From: Solobacterium sp.
GTDB lineage: Bacteria; Bacillota_I; Bacilli_A; Erysipelotrichales; Erysipelotrichaceae
DNA: 64,000 bases
Direction: 5' to 3'
Assembly (NCBI GenBank): GCA_017430925.1
Contig: JAFRMA010000098.1
Location: 1 to 64,000 of the forward strand
Position 1 is the first letter of the stretch. The number at the start of each line of letters is the position of its first letter. Positions 16,971-25,801 of the stretch are shown piece by piece. The notes beneath the pieces were generated by a model, which was given only the letters and a program-made list of their open reading frames with translations, had not been told where the DNA came from and ran no database searches. The position numbers and the translations under genes were made by a program.

Positions 16971-17894
16971 CTATTCTGCTGCACGCTTGAAGTGTTCAAG
17001 GTTCAGGATATAACTATCACAGGAATTCCCCTGAGCGAGTTCTTCAACATAGAGACCGGCTTCGATCAACTTGTCAAAGTCGATACCTGTATCAATACCC
17101 ATACCCTGTAACATGTATACCAGGTCTTCTGTGGAGATATTTCCGGTAGCACCCTTGACAACATTACAGCCGCCTGTACCTGCCAGTGAAGAATCAATAT
17201 ACTCTACGCCTGCGTCAATTGCCGCAATGACGTTCGCAAGACCGGCGCCTCTGGTGTTATGCGGATGGAATGCCCAATGCTCAACATTCGGGTAATATGC
17301 CATCATATCCGTGAAGAACTGTCTTACCATGACCGGAGTTGCCAGACCGGCAGTATCATTCAGAGAAATATCCGTTGCGCCGTTCTCCAGGAAACAGTCA
17401 ATGATCGTACGCAGTGTATCATAGGTGATCTCATCACCGAACGGAGACGCAAATGCCAGAGAAATCGATCCCAGCAGGGCAACGTTGTTTTTCTTCGCAA
17501 CATTTCCGATTTCAGTAAAGCCTTTCAGGCCTTCTTCCAGAGAACGATTGGTCATCAGTTCAAAGTGCTTCCGGGAAGCAGAAGTATTGATCTTGAACTT
17601 ATTACAGCCATATTCAACAGCCTGTCTTGCGCCTGCCGGAGTCTGTAACAGAGCTCTGTAGACAACGCCTTCCTTACGGTTCATCTTCGCGAACACTTCC
17701 GGTGTGTTGGCCATCAGCGGGAATGCGGTGGTATCCGGCAGGAAGGAACCTACTTCGATTTCCTTGATTCCGGCATCAACCATCATATCCAGAAGACGTA
17801 CTTTTTCATCCGCGCCTACCATAAAGGGCAGGTTCTGCATACCATCACGTGTGCTTACTTCACACACTCTGATTGTTTTCGGTACATTAAACAT
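16971..17894 (-). CDS. HMG-CoA lyase-like enzyme (DRE-TIM metallolyase), copy 1
   Basis: The 307-residue protein is an HMG-CoA lyase homologue. The catalytic Arg-Asp pair is R16-D17 in CEVSTRDGMQN. The metal-binding histidines are H210 and H212 (FHPHNTRG). The catalytic cysteine is C243 in the loop SLAGTGGCNVVKGATGN, followed by the family STEDLVYMLQGMG. Cleavage of a 3-hydroxy-3-substituted acyl compound by a retro-Claisen reaction is expected. True substrates might be HMG-CoA or another 3-hydroxyacid thioester. It lies 11 nt downstream of a paralogue in the same operon and is the last gene before the terminator. Confidence 0.85.
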   Translation of the reverse strand: MFNVPKTIRVCEVSTRDGMQNLPFMVGADEKVRLLDMMVDAGIKEIEVGSFLPDTTAFPLMANTPEVFAKMNRKEGVVYRALLQTPAGARQAVEYGCNKFKINTSASRKHFELMTNRSLEEGLKGFTEIGNVAKKNNVALLGSISLAFASPFGDEITYDTLRTIIDCFLENGATDISLNDTAGLATPVMVRQFFTDMMAYYPNVEHWAFHPHNTRGAGLANVIAAIDAGVEYIDSSLAGTGGCNVVKGATGNISTEDLVYMLQGMGIDTGIDFDKLIEAGLYVEELAQGNSCDSYILNLEHFKRAAE

Positions 17895-17905
17895 ATTTGT
17901 TACTC

Positions 17906-18844
17906 CTATTCTATACTTCCGTCACCCTGACGCTTGTACTGCTCAAGGCGAAGAAGATAACTATCCCACTTATCCGCAGGAACAAGTTCTTTGGTATATT
18001 CTCCGGCAACCAGAAGCTTCGCGAAGTCTATACCTGTTGTTACCCCAAGACCATCCAGCATATATACCAGATCTTCTGTAGAGATGTTTCCTGAAGCATT
18101 CTTGAATACCGTGCATCCTCCTGTACCCGCAAGGGAAGAGTCTACGTTCAATACACCGGCATCAATTGCGCTGAGTGTATTTGCCAGACCCATACCACGT
18201 GTATTATGCGGATGGAAGCACCATCTCTCTACGTTCGGGAATTCTGCCATCATGGCCTTGAAATACTCGTTAACCAGACCCGGTGTAGCCATACCTGCAG
18301 TATCGTTCATGGAGATCTGTGTAACACCGATATCCAGGAAGTTGGAGATGATCATACGCAGTCTGTCCAGAGGTACTCTGCCGTCATACGGAGACTCAAA
18401 CGCAAGGGAGATTGAACCAAGTAATGTGACATTGTTTTCTGCCGCGATCTGACCGATTTTGGCGAAGCCTTTGATTCCTTCTTCGATCGACTTTCCGGTC
18501 ATCAGTTCATAGTGTTTCTGACTTCCGGAGATATTGATCTTGAACTTATTACAGCCATGATCTACAGCCTGCTGAGCACCTGCCGGTGTCTGTAACAGAG
18601 CTCTGTAGACAACACCTTCTTTACGCTCAAGATTGTCAAAAACATCCGGTGTGTTTGCCATCTGATTCTTAGCTGCGCGGTCATCCGGCAAGAAAGATCC
18701 TACTTCAATCTCTTTGATTCCCGCATCAGTGATCAGGTTTAATAGTCTGACTTTTTCCGGAACTCCAATCATGTAAGGAAGTGACTGGAAGCCGTCTCTC
18801 GTACAAACTTCGCAGACGCGTATTTCTTTAGGTGTATTAAACAT
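17906..18844 (-). CDS. HMG-CoA lyase-like enzyme (DRE-TIM metallolyase), copy 2
   Basis: This 312-residue protein is a diverged paralogue of the next gene, with the same layout: R16-D17 in CEVCTRDGFQS, H211 and H213 in FHPHNTRGMG, and C244 in SLAGTGGCTVFKNASGN. Both copies keep all catalytic residues, so neither looks decayed. Two lyases side by side suggest related but different substrates or stereoisomers, or a hetero-oligomer. Classical HMG-CoA lyases take part in leucine breakdown, but no other leucine-catabolic gene (such as methylcrotonyl-CoA carboxylase) is in the window. Confidence 0.85.
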   Translation of the reverse strand: MFNTPKEIRVCEVCTRDGFQSLPYMIGVPEKVRLLNLITDAGIKEIEVGSFLPDDRAAKNQMANTPDVFDNLERKEGVVYRALLQTPAGAQQAVDHGCNKFKINISGSQKHYELMTGKSIEEGIKGFAKIGQIAAENNVTLLGSISLAFESPYDGRVPLDRLRMIISNFLDIGVTQISMNDTAGMATPGLVNEYFKAMMAEFPNVERWCFHPHNTRGMGLANTLSAIDAGVLNVDSSLAGTGGCTVFKNASGNISTEDLVYMLDGLGVTTGIDFAKLLVAGEYTKELVPADKWDSYLLRLEQYKRQGDGSIE

Positions 18845-18865
18845 ACATACACCTCCTTTCTGATA

Positions 18866-19684
18866 CTACAGGTATTTCTCAAAGAACGCAGTGGCTGTCG
18901 CAATTCTCTCGGCATCTCCGTCTTCATGCGCAATGCCCGGGATGATTGCCAGTTCTACTGTTTCTACACCGTTATCCAGGTAATTCTGCTGCAGTGTCTT
19001 CATCCGGTCAACACGGTTTGTGCCATACTTGGAATCACCGATAAACAGGTTGTCTTTTTCACCGACAACGATGATTACAGGTACCTTGCGGATTGCCGGG
19101 AGATCCAGTTCCTGACCGAAGACCTTCTTGAAATCCTTCACACCCCAGTAAAAGTTTTCTTCAAAATCGAGGTATGTCGGTCTGCCGGGCGCGCCGATAT
19201 TCACTGCTTTAAGACGATCCGGGTGCAGATACAGGAAACGATGGACAAACTGTCCGCCGCCGGAATGACCGAACAGGAAGAACTTCTCTGTTTCAATACA
19301 CCCCTCATAACGGGCTGCCATATCATCGATCATATTCAGCAGGACCTGATCATAGAAGATTCCATCCTGATGAACCATCTTATACGCATTGAAATCGTCA
19401 TGTACAACTACACCACTCGGGAATAACGGTGCCAGAATTGCGGCATTGTGCTCATCCGCCCACTTCTTTGCCAGACGTACATAGTGCTCGGTTGCGCAGC
19501 CGGTGCCGTGAACCAGAACAACTAACTGGTAATGCGGATTCTCTTCCTCATAAAAGCTGTCCGGTACATGTACCCAGTACGGGAAACGGGGATCACTCGG
19601 ACATGTCCACAACATGTTCAGGTCTGCGTTTCCGAACAGGTTCTTACGTGTTTCCTTGGTTAACCCTTCAGTTAAACTTGCCAT
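18866..19684 (-). CDS. Alpha/beta hydrolase, PHB-depolymerase/feruloyl-esterase-like
   Basis: The 272-residue protein has the alpha/beta-hydrolase hallmarks: oxyanion motif LVHGTG (near residue 57), nucleophile elbow GHSGGG with S141, a VVGEKDNLF acid region and a C-terminal GIAHEDGD histidine. No signal peptide is seen, so it is cytoplasmic. It resembles poly(3-hydroxybutyrate)-depolymerase-like and feruloyl-esterase-like hydrolases. It sits 21 nt from the HMG-lyase genes and 12 nt from the first of two esterases. It may cleave an ester or thioester of the acid handled by this operon. Confidence 0.8.
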   Translation of the reverse strand: MASLTEGLTKETRKNLFGNADLNMLWTCPSDPRFPYWVHVPDSFYEEENPHYQLVVLVHGTGCATEHYVRLAKKWADEHNAAILAPLFPSGVVVHDDFNAYKMVHQDGIFYDQVLLNMIDDMAARYEGCIETEKFFLFGHSGGGQFVHRFLYLHPDRLKAVNIGAPGRPTYLDFEENFYWGVKDFKKVFGQELDLPAIRKVPVIIVVGEKDNLFIGDSKYGTNRVDRMKTLQQNYLDNGVETVELAIIPGIAHEDGDAERIATATAFFEKYL

Positions 19685-19696
19685 TGTAGTACTCTC

Positions 19697-20506
19697 CTAA
19701 TCTTTGTCCTGGAATATCCAGCGCACTGCGTCCGGGAAACGATATCTCCATTCCCTCTGGTTATGCATTGCGTCAGGATAGATGTTGTATTTGATGATAT
19801 CTGCAGGAACTCCGTGTTTCAGGTAGTTCTCATACATCATGTTCGCGCCGTCCAGGAATTCTTCTTTCGTGGTCATACGGCCGAATTCGTTGGTTCCGAC
19901 ATCCATATACAGATATTTCAGATGACTGTAGGAACCGTTATCCAGAGATTCCTGGAGTTTATCCAGCCAGATACAAACCGCGGAACTCATCGCAATGATC
20001 CGATGGAAGGTTTCCGGGTGAGATACTGCCGCATAGACTGCGCTCAGACCACCTGTACTATATCCTGCATATGCTGTATTATCCGGATCCGGTAATGTAC
20101 GATATATCGCATCCACGTAGTTCTTCAGGTCTGTAACCATCCACTGCAGATATTCCTTACCTAAACCGTCAATATGCGGTTCAAACTTCTTTTCAGGCGG
20201 TACATCAAAATCCTTGGTATACGGTGAATACTCTGCTGTACGTTCTGCCGGATCAAATGGTGCTGAGATTGCCACATAAATGACCTGGGGCATAAATTTG
20301 CCGTAATCATCCATATACTGTTCCAGACGAAGGCTTTCCGCGCCGCGGTATGTCTGGTCATCTCTGTACAGATCCTGACCATCACTGACATAAAGTACAG
20401 GATAACGCTTATCACTGTCTTCATAGCCTTCAGGCACCATGATCCTGACCAGAACAGGCCGGTCATTGATCGTTGTTATACATGTGTTATATTCATCTAT
20501 TCTCAT
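19697..20506 (-). CDS. Putative esterase (enterochelin esterase-like alpha/beta hydrolase), copy 1
   Basis: The 269-residue enzyme has the esterase pattern RYPVLYVSDGQDLY (near residue 34) and nucleophile elbow GYSTGG with S150. A C-terminal HNQREWRYRFPDAVRWIF segment carries the likely catalytic histidine. It is cytoplasmic, with no signal peptide. It is a clear paralogue of the next gene downstream in coordinates (20518-21324), sharing YxPYTK, FDVP and the C-terminal RFPDAxRW. Enterochelin-esterase-like enzymes hydrolyse esters of hydroxy acids, which fits an operon led by a hydroxycarboxylate transporter. Confidence 0.8.
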   Translation of the reverse strand: MRIDEYNTCITTINDRPVLVRIMVPEGYEDSDKRYPVLYVSDGQDLYRDDQTYRGAESLRLEQYMDDYGKFMPQVIYVAISAPFDPAERTAEYSPYTKDFDVPPEKKFEPHIDGLGKEYLQWMVTDLKNYVDAIYRTLPDPDNTAYAGYSTGGLSAVYAAVSHPETFHRIIAMSSAVCIWLDKLQESLDNGSYSHLKYLYMDVGTNEFGRMTTKEEFLDGANMMYENYLKHGVPADIIKYNIYPDAMHNQREWRYRFPDAVRWIFQDKD

Positions 20507-20517
20507 ATTATTTACTC

Positions 20518-21324
20518 CTAATTAATATCCCTGTATACCCAGCGTATAGCATCCGGAAAACGTGGACGAAGTGATGTATGATCGTGTACCACACTTTCTT
20601 CACATATCCGGAGAAGAATATGATCCTGGTCAAAACCGTAATCCTGCAGTCTCTGATAGACTGTATTTGCACCGTCGATGAAATCCTGCGGTGTTGAAAA
20701 ACGGCCATGATCATTGATACCGGTATCGATATATACATACTTCAACTGGTCCAGATTACATCTGTCCATGGTTTTCAGTAATTTGTCCATCCAGATATTT
20801 ACGGCGCCACTCAGCATAATCACCCGGGAAAATACACGTGTGTATTTCATTCCCGCATAGATACTGAGTAAACCACCGATACTGAATCCGCCGATCCCGG
20901 TATACTCCGCTTCCGGTTTTGTCCGGTAGTTGGAATCAATCCAGGGCTTTAGTTCCGAAATCAGCCAGTTTAAATAGATCTCTCCCTGTCCTTCGATATC
21001 CGATTCAAAGTATACCCCTTCAGGCACATCAAAATGCTTTGTATATGGCGCATACAATCTTGTGCGTTTTGTGTTATCCGGCGGGCAGTCAATACCCACA
21101 ATGATGACTTTCGGCAGATATGCGGCAAATTTGGAATAATACTCGGCATAACGATAACTATGCCCGTCATACGCATCTTCGTCATAAAAGATGTCCTGTC
21201 CATCCTGCATGTACAGAACCGGATATTTCTCTTTCGTCTCTTCATACCCCTCCGGAGTCATGACCCGGAAAGTAACATCATAGTTCAACGCTGTGATTTT
21301 TGACTGAAATGTCTGAATATCCAT
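20518..21324 (-). CDS. Putative esterase (enterochelin esterase-like alpha/beta hydrolase), copy 2
   Basis: This 268-residue paralogue of the neighbouring esterase has KYPVLYMQDGQDIF (near 33), the nucleophile elbow GGFSIGG with S148, and the same C-terminal RPRFPDAIRWVYRD. Both nucleophile and histidine regions are intact. The pair probably arose by tandem duplication, as did the two lyases in this operon. It lies 11 nt from copy 1 and 8 nt from the upstream gene, so they are co-translated. Confidence 0.8.
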   Translation of the reverse strand: MDIQTFQSKITALNYDVTFRVMTPEGYEETKEKYPVLYMQDGQDIFYDEDAYDGHSYRYAEYYSKFAAYLPKVIIVGIDCPPDNTKRTRLYAPYTKHFDVPEGVYFESDIEGQGEIYLNWLISELKPWIDSNYRTKPEAEYTGIGGFSIGGLLSIYAGMKYTRVFSRVIMLSGAVNIWMDKLLKTMDRCNLDQLKYVYIDTGINDHGRFSTPQDFIDGANTVYQRLQDYGFDQDHILLRICEESVVHDHTSLRPRFPDAIRWVYRDIN

Positions 21325-21332
21325 AATTAGAC

Positions 21333-22139
21333 CTATTTCTTTTTCAGTGCTCTTATTTCCTGCGGAACGATATCCAGGATCTTCTCTGATGTTTCAGGGA
21401 TATAGAGCTTCCTGTCTTCATGGATCGTCCCTTCGTATACCTTTTCTTTTGCTATTGTTGTCAATGAATATTCAGTATGTACCATCTCTTTGCGCTTACC
21501 TTTTTTCATGGTTTCCAGAATTTCTTCATAGATGAAAAATTCAACGACAAGATACTGATTCATACGTATCGCTTCATTTCTCAAAAGTTCCTGATGTTTC
21601 TGTTCATACAGATCCCAGGAGATCGCCTTTAGATCAAGTTCTTCCGGACTGCGCTTCAGTACATCTTCTTTCAGATCAAACAAATATACGACCTGCGCCT
21701 CAATGCCATAGACTACATTCTTTACAAAGGGATTATCCATCCGGTAGAGATGTTCACCATCCCGGATCAGTAATACCGGCTTGAATGATTTCTGATTCCG
21801 CAGATACCCGAAAGCATATACACAATCTTCCGAGATTCCATGTTTTATGAAGGTTTCTTTTAACTGACGCAGATTCTTCTGTTCGATCTCCGTGTATTCA
21901 TCAAAGAGTTTGTGTTTCTTACGATTGATCACCAGCGAGACCAATATCAGATATACACCGGCAATCAAAAGGAAAATACCGTTCTGAGTAAACATATATA
22001 AACTTGTAGGAAAGAGTAACAGAACCAGATAGGAACTCTGTTCCTGCCGGATACGTTCATGCCTGGCCGTATATTCTTTATACGGACCATTTACCTGATA
22101 CTGCGGCGTGAATGTACTTTTCTTCCTAAACAAACCCAT
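21333..22139 (-). CDS. Conserved membrane-associated protein of unknown function
   Basis: I do not recognise this 268-residue family. The N terminus is basic and ends in a membrane hairpin (about residues 36-70: YLVLLLFPTSLYMFTQNG and IFLLIAGVYLILVSLVI). A soluble, charged C-terminal region of about 190 residues follows, with many aromatic and basic residues. It lies between the transporter gene (60 nt) and the esterase genes (8 nt) in one operon. It may be a membrane-linked accessory of transport or signalling, but this is only inference from position. Confidence 0.6.
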   Translation of the reverse strand: MGLFRKKSTFTPQYQVNGPYKEYTARHERIRQEQSSYLVLLLFPTSLYMFTQNGIFLLIAGVYLILVSLVINRKKHKLFDEYTEIEQKNLRQLKETFIKHGISEDCVYAFGYLRNQKSFKPVLLIRDGEHLYRMDNPFVKNVVYGIEAQVVYLFDLKEDVLKRSPEELDLKAISWDLYEQKHQELLRNEAIRMNQYLVVEFFIYEEILETMKKGKRKEMVHTEYSLTTIAKEKVYEGTIHEDRKLYIPETSEKILDIVPQEIRALKKK

Positions 22140-22199
22140 AGTTTTTCCTCAGAACGGTATTCAATTATTTATTGATTATTGTGATCGCAGTTTGTCCGA

Positions 22200-23534
22200 T
22201 TACATCATGCCGAACAATACACTGGCGACAACAAGCATCAGAGCACCACCGATACGGGAAGAGATCTGAGCATAGCTCATCATATCCATACGGTTGGCTG
22301 CACCTAATACCTGAACGTCACCGGAACCACCACCGTTAGCCATACAGAGACCAGCGGTAATGATCGCTTCGATCGGATAGAACTTGAACAGTTTACCAAC
22401 AAAGAACGTACCAATCATACATCCGACAACTGTCGCGAACATGCAGAAGAGACTTCCGAGGTTAGCGAATGCACCAAGGTAATCTGTCAGACTGGAGCCG
22501 ATACCAACAGTGATCATCAGCGGGAAGCTCATGTACTGAACGAAGAATCTCTGCATTGCACGAGCACCTGCACGAATTTCAACCGGGATAATACCGGAGA
22601 TGTTCAACAGAGCAACCAGGATGACCATGAATGCGAATTCATGAATAGAGAAGCCAAGACCTGCTCTGTTGATGAAGGAAATGTTCTTTCCATAGAATGT
22701 AGCAATCTGGAAGCAGAACAGACCTAACGCAAGACCACATGCATATTCCTGAGGTCCGCACTTAACTTTGTCGATCGGATCTTCACCGGCAGCCATGTTG
22801 CCTTCTGTCTTCATTAACTGACCATGACCATTCCATTCAGGCTTTCTGTCACCGATTCTGTTCAGCAGAGCGCCGAAGATAACTGCGAAGAGGTTACCGA
22901 TGGAGATAACTGCGAAACTCTTTGCCCACCATGCGGAAGCCGCCTGTGTAGCAGCATCACCTTCCAGACCTAAAGCGGCCGCGTACATCTTGGACATCGG
23001 GGTAATACCAGCACCGTTACCACCGCCCATGATCGGAACTGCATAGTCCATCATTGACTGTACGAAGCCAAGTCCGAACACTGTACCAACAAGACCGCAG
23101 AGTAACATAGCACATGCAACACCACCGATAATTGTCGGGATATATCCTGCGAAGGACTTGATCAGCATCTTTCTGTCGATGGATAATACTGAACCTGTAA
23201 TCAGAACCAGAATATAGAGGTTCAGGAAGCCTGTACCGCCGTTGAATGTATTCAGAGCAGCGACAGTATTCTCACCAAGCAGATGGAATGTGTTGAAGGC
23301 TGCAGCTGTGAGGGATGTAAATAACATACCGCCGCCCAGCCAGTCTTTCCATACAGGAATGTGGTTACCAATCCAGCCTAAGCAGGAACCGACAACCAGC
23401 GCGAAGCCGAGAGCACCAACCATGTTGGTGATCATCTTGTCTGTCTTTCCCAGAATCATGAAGACTACTGCCATAACAGCAATCATCCAAACGGGGAAGC
23501 CGAGAATTTTTGTTTGAGCTTTTTCCGTACTCAT
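22200..23534 (-). CDS. 2-hydroxycarboxylate transporter family protein (CitS/MaeN/CimH-like)
   Basis: The 444-residue polytopic membrane protein belongs to the 2HCT family. It carries the two inverted-repeat reentrant loop motifs, PIMGGGNGAG (about residue 168) and MANGGGSGD (about residue 400), each followed by an amphipathic segment. About eleven hydrophobic spans are visible. The family imports citrate, malate, lactate or related 2-hydroxy acids with Na+ or H+, or exchanges them. It heads a seven-gene operon. Its promoter carries a cre-like site between -35 and -10 and a palindromic operator at the start point, so carbon-source control is likely. Confidence 0.9.
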   Translation of the reverse strand: MSTEKAQTKILGFPVWMIAVMAVVFMILGKTDKMITNMVGALGFALVVGSCLGWIGNHIPVWKDWLGGGMLFTSLTAAAFNTFHLLGENTVAALNTFNGGTGFLNLYILVLITGSVLSIDRKMLIKSFAGYIPTIIGGVACAMLLCGLVGTVFGLGFVQSMMDYAVPIMGGGNGAGITPMSKMYAAALGLEGDAATQAASAWWAKSFAVISIGNLFAVIFGALLNRIGDRKPEWNGHGQLMKTEGNMAAGEDPIDKVKCGPQEYACGLALGLFCFQIATFYGKNISFINRAGLGFSIHEFAFMVILVALLNISGIIPVEIRAGARAMQRFFVQYMSFPLMITVGIGSSLTDYLGAFANLGSLFCMFATVVGCMIGTFFVGKLFKFYPIEAIITAGLCMANGGGSGDVQVLGAANRMDMMSYAQISSRIGGALMLVVASVLFGMM

Positions 23535-23560
23535 AACGCCCCTCCTATAGATAATTATTT

Positions 23561-23578
23561 AGGTAAAACGGTTTACCT
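23561..23578. promoter_or_regulatory. Palindromic operator of the transporter operon
   Basis: AGGTAAAACGGTTTACCT has 7-bp arms and a CG-containing centre, the form of LacI-family operators. It lies just downstream of the predicted start point (near 23581), at about +3 to +20. It matches the palindromes at 15749 and 25802. Confidence 0.7.
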
Positions 23579-23586
23579 GTAAATCT

Positions 23587-23615
23587 ACTTTAATAATGGA
23601 AACGCTTTCTGTCAA
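23587..23615 (-). promoter_or_regulatory. Transporter operon promoter with embedded cre-like site
   Basis: On the minus strand a consensus TTGACA (23610-23615) and TAAAGT (23587-23592) are 17 nt apart. Between them, TGGAAACGCTTTCT (23597-23610) closely matches the catabolite-responsive element bound by CcpA-type proteins. Binding there would block RNA polymerase. Confidence 0.65.
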
Positions 23616-23645
23616 GCGTGTTCACATAATTAACACATATTTTTT

Positions 23646-24719
23646 CTAAATTTCGTACTTCTTGTATGTACCTTCGCACGGATTGCCTTTGCATACATAG
23701 GAACACTGATTCTGGAAATCTACAACGATACTGGCTACTGTCATCACCCCATTCATGTCTGCAGGATCACCGGAATTCGCATGATTACAGATGGAGTTCG
23801 GATAAAATTCATGATCTTTCATGCACTCCATGATAGATTCAACGGTGATATTCCCATAATCGTGGTAAAGCAGACTTGCCAGTCTGACCTGACGATTTCT
23901 TGTCGAGGATAAAATACCTGTGGGACCCTTATCCTTGCTGGGATCTACTGAGAAATGATTCGCATGCGTCACAATACCACCAACCGGATGAATCAAATCA
24001 CAGCCCATCGGACTCGCTTCAATATCCACCGCTTTGTCTTCTGCACCGGATACCAACACAGAGTTGTTGGAAACACTTCTCTTAATACCTGTGATCCAGT
24101 TGAACGCTTCTTCATATGTCTTGCAGGCAAGTACTTTTCTTCTCAGGAAACACACCGGAATACCACCGCCCGGGCCGTCATATTTGGATGCGATCATATT
24201 GTTGCACAGACCGATTCCGTGGTTGTTATAGCCTTCTCTCAATAACTGACCTGCTTCAGTAAGGCCAAAGATTCTCGTTCCATCTTCTTCGATAATATGC
24301 AGTAATACGATCTTATCCAGTACACCAGGACGATAATCCCAGTTCTTGACCATAATCGTACCGTGATTCTTGGTTGCTTCCGCAAGAACCGCCCCGGTAG
24401 TACACTCTGCCACAGGCTGAATCGGATAGTTAGTCAATTCATAACGTGTATTAAGCACCATCAATCCCTCAAAAGGAACACCAGCACCCTCAGCGACACC
24501 TTTCGCTTCTTCCAAAACCTCCGGCATTGCTTCTTCGATATCCGGCACAAATGCCATCGCTAGTTTTGTGGTGACTTCCCATGGTTGTCCCTTCCCTTCA
24601 AAGTAAGCACGATAATTGGCAATCCCTGCTTTGATTCTGTCTGCTGCGGCTTTACCGTATTGAACACCACGTTCAAAAGGTGTTGATGCGTCGATTACAA
24701 TAACATCAAATTCTTTCAT
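23646..24719 (-). CDS. C45 family Ntn-hydrolase / acyl-CoA:6-aminopenicillanate acyltransferase-like
   Basis: The 357-residue protein resembles isopenicillin N acyltransferase-type Ntn hydrolases. The likely self-cleavage site is before C106 in VAECTTGAVL, giving an N-terminal nucleophile cysteine. The following NWDYRPG and the later ASPMGCDLIHP and GIVTHANHF segments are typical of the family. Gut relatives hydrolyse or transfer amide-linked acyl groups. The substrate is unknown. No signal peptide is visible. It is transcribed toward the transporter operon but separated from it by that operon's own promoter. Confidence 0.85.
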   Translation of the reverse strand: MKEFDVIVIDASTPFERGVQYGKAAADRIKAGIANYRAYFEGKGQPWEVTTKLAMAFVPDIEEAMPEVLEEAKGVAEGAGVPFEGLMVLNTRYELTNYPIQPVAECTTGAVLAEATKNHGTIMVKNWDYRPGVLDKIVLLHIIEEDGTRIFGLTEAGQLLREGYNNHGIGLCNNMIASKYDGPGGGIPVCFLRRKVLACKTYEEAFNWITGIKRSVSNNSVLVSGAEDKAVDIEASPMGCDLIHPVGGIVTHANHFSVDPSKDKGPTGILSSTRNRQVRLASLLYHDYGNITVESIMECMKDHEFYPNSICNHANSGDPADMNGVMTVASIVVDFQNQCSYVCKGNPCEGTYKKYEI

Positions 24720-24783
24720 GATCTCCTCCTTAGGTTTCTCACAATTACAATATACCTGTCATTATTACAAGGTTATGATGAAA

Positions 24784-24807
24784 AAAAGTCATATACCCAT
24801 GACTTTT
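24784..24807 (-). terminator. Terminator of the 24816-25760 LysR gene
   Basis: AAAAGTCAT (24784-24792) pairs with ATGACTTTT (24799-24807) around a 6-nt loop. T residues follow on the minus strand. It is 9 nt past the LysR stop codon. Confidence 0.8.
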
Positions 24808-24815
24808 ATTCCTGA

Positions 24816-25760
24816 TCAGATTTCGTTTGTTTTCTTAACCTGCCGTACAGCATCCTTAGTGATACGAATGAACTCTTTCAGTATGAAGGAGATTTCTTCA
24901 TCACTTCGTACAGCTGTCTGGAAAGTACAAGTTTCTTCATCCCCTGCCAGCACACAGAATACCGGTGTATTGAGATATCCTCCCTGGAATTTACAAATAT
25001 CATATACATAGGAGATCTTATCTCCTTCCACAGACATGATGTATGCCGCATCGATACTCATCATATGCATGATCGACTTTGGCGTGATATTGTTTCTTTC
25101 CAGGATATTCTCCAGGGATCTGGTGATCGCAAAGCCTTCCTTCGCGGTCACAAAGTCCTGTTTTTCCAATGTTTCCGGATGAATGACCAGAGGTGTATCA
25201 AAACTGTCTTTCGGTATTTCATACCCTTTCAGACATTCATGTGTTTGAGGTATGGTAAATAACAGTCTTTCCCGGCAGATCATACTGTAACTGATCTGAG
25301 GGTTATTGTATTCCGGCAGACTAAGTATACAGAGATCAACTTCATGATCCAGCAGTTTCTTTTCCAGTTCCAGCATACTGTCTGTGATAATATCCACCTG
25401 GATATCCGGATATAACTTCCAGAACCGGCTCAGGATAAACGGCGCCCAGTATTCCGCCCTGCCCGGTCCCATACCGACACGGATCTTACCGTGGTACTGT
25501 TCAGAGAACTGCTGCAGTCCGCGTTCCATTTGTTCTTTCTGACTCAGGATGATCCGCGCCTGTTTCACGAAATAAGCGCCTGCCGCAGTCAGATGGATCG
25601 GTGTAGACAAACGGTCAAACAGTTTCACACCGAGTTCATCTTCCAGACGATTCATACTCTTGGTTAGGGCAGACTGTGAAAGATACAGCTGGTTGGCTGC
25701 CTTGGTTATACTATTCTGTTCTGCTATGGTAAGCACATATTGTAATTGTTCAAAGTTCAT
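24816..25760 (-). CDS. LysR family transcriptional regulator
   Basis: The 314-residue protein has an N-terminal LysR helix-turn-helix (ITKAANQLYLSQSALTKSMN, residues 18-37) and a C-terminal inducer-binding domain starting near residue 90. It is divergent from the LacI-type gene at 25887, with a 126-nt shared control region that includes the 25802 palindrome. Its targets may be the acyltransferase gene that follows it or the surrounding carboxylic-acid genes. Confidence 0.93.
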   Translation of the reverse strand: MNFEQLQYVLTIAEQNSITKAANQLYLSQSALTKSMNRLEDELGVKLFDRLSTPIHLTAAGAYFVKQARIILSQKEQMERGLQQFSEQYHGKIRVGMGPGRAEYWAPFILSRFWKLYPDIQVDIITDSMLELEKKLLDHEVDLCILSLPEYNNPQISYSMICRERLLFTIPQTHECLKGYEIPKDSFDTPLVIHPETLEKQDFVTAKEGFAITRSLENILERNNITPKSIMHMMSIDAAYIMSVEGDKISYVYDICKFQGGYLNTPVFCVLAGDEETCTFQTAVRSDEEISFILKEFIRITKDAVRQVKKTNEI

Positions 25761-25801
25761 AACGGTAACTCTGTTTTTATCTTAGCATTTTATCTATATC
25801 T

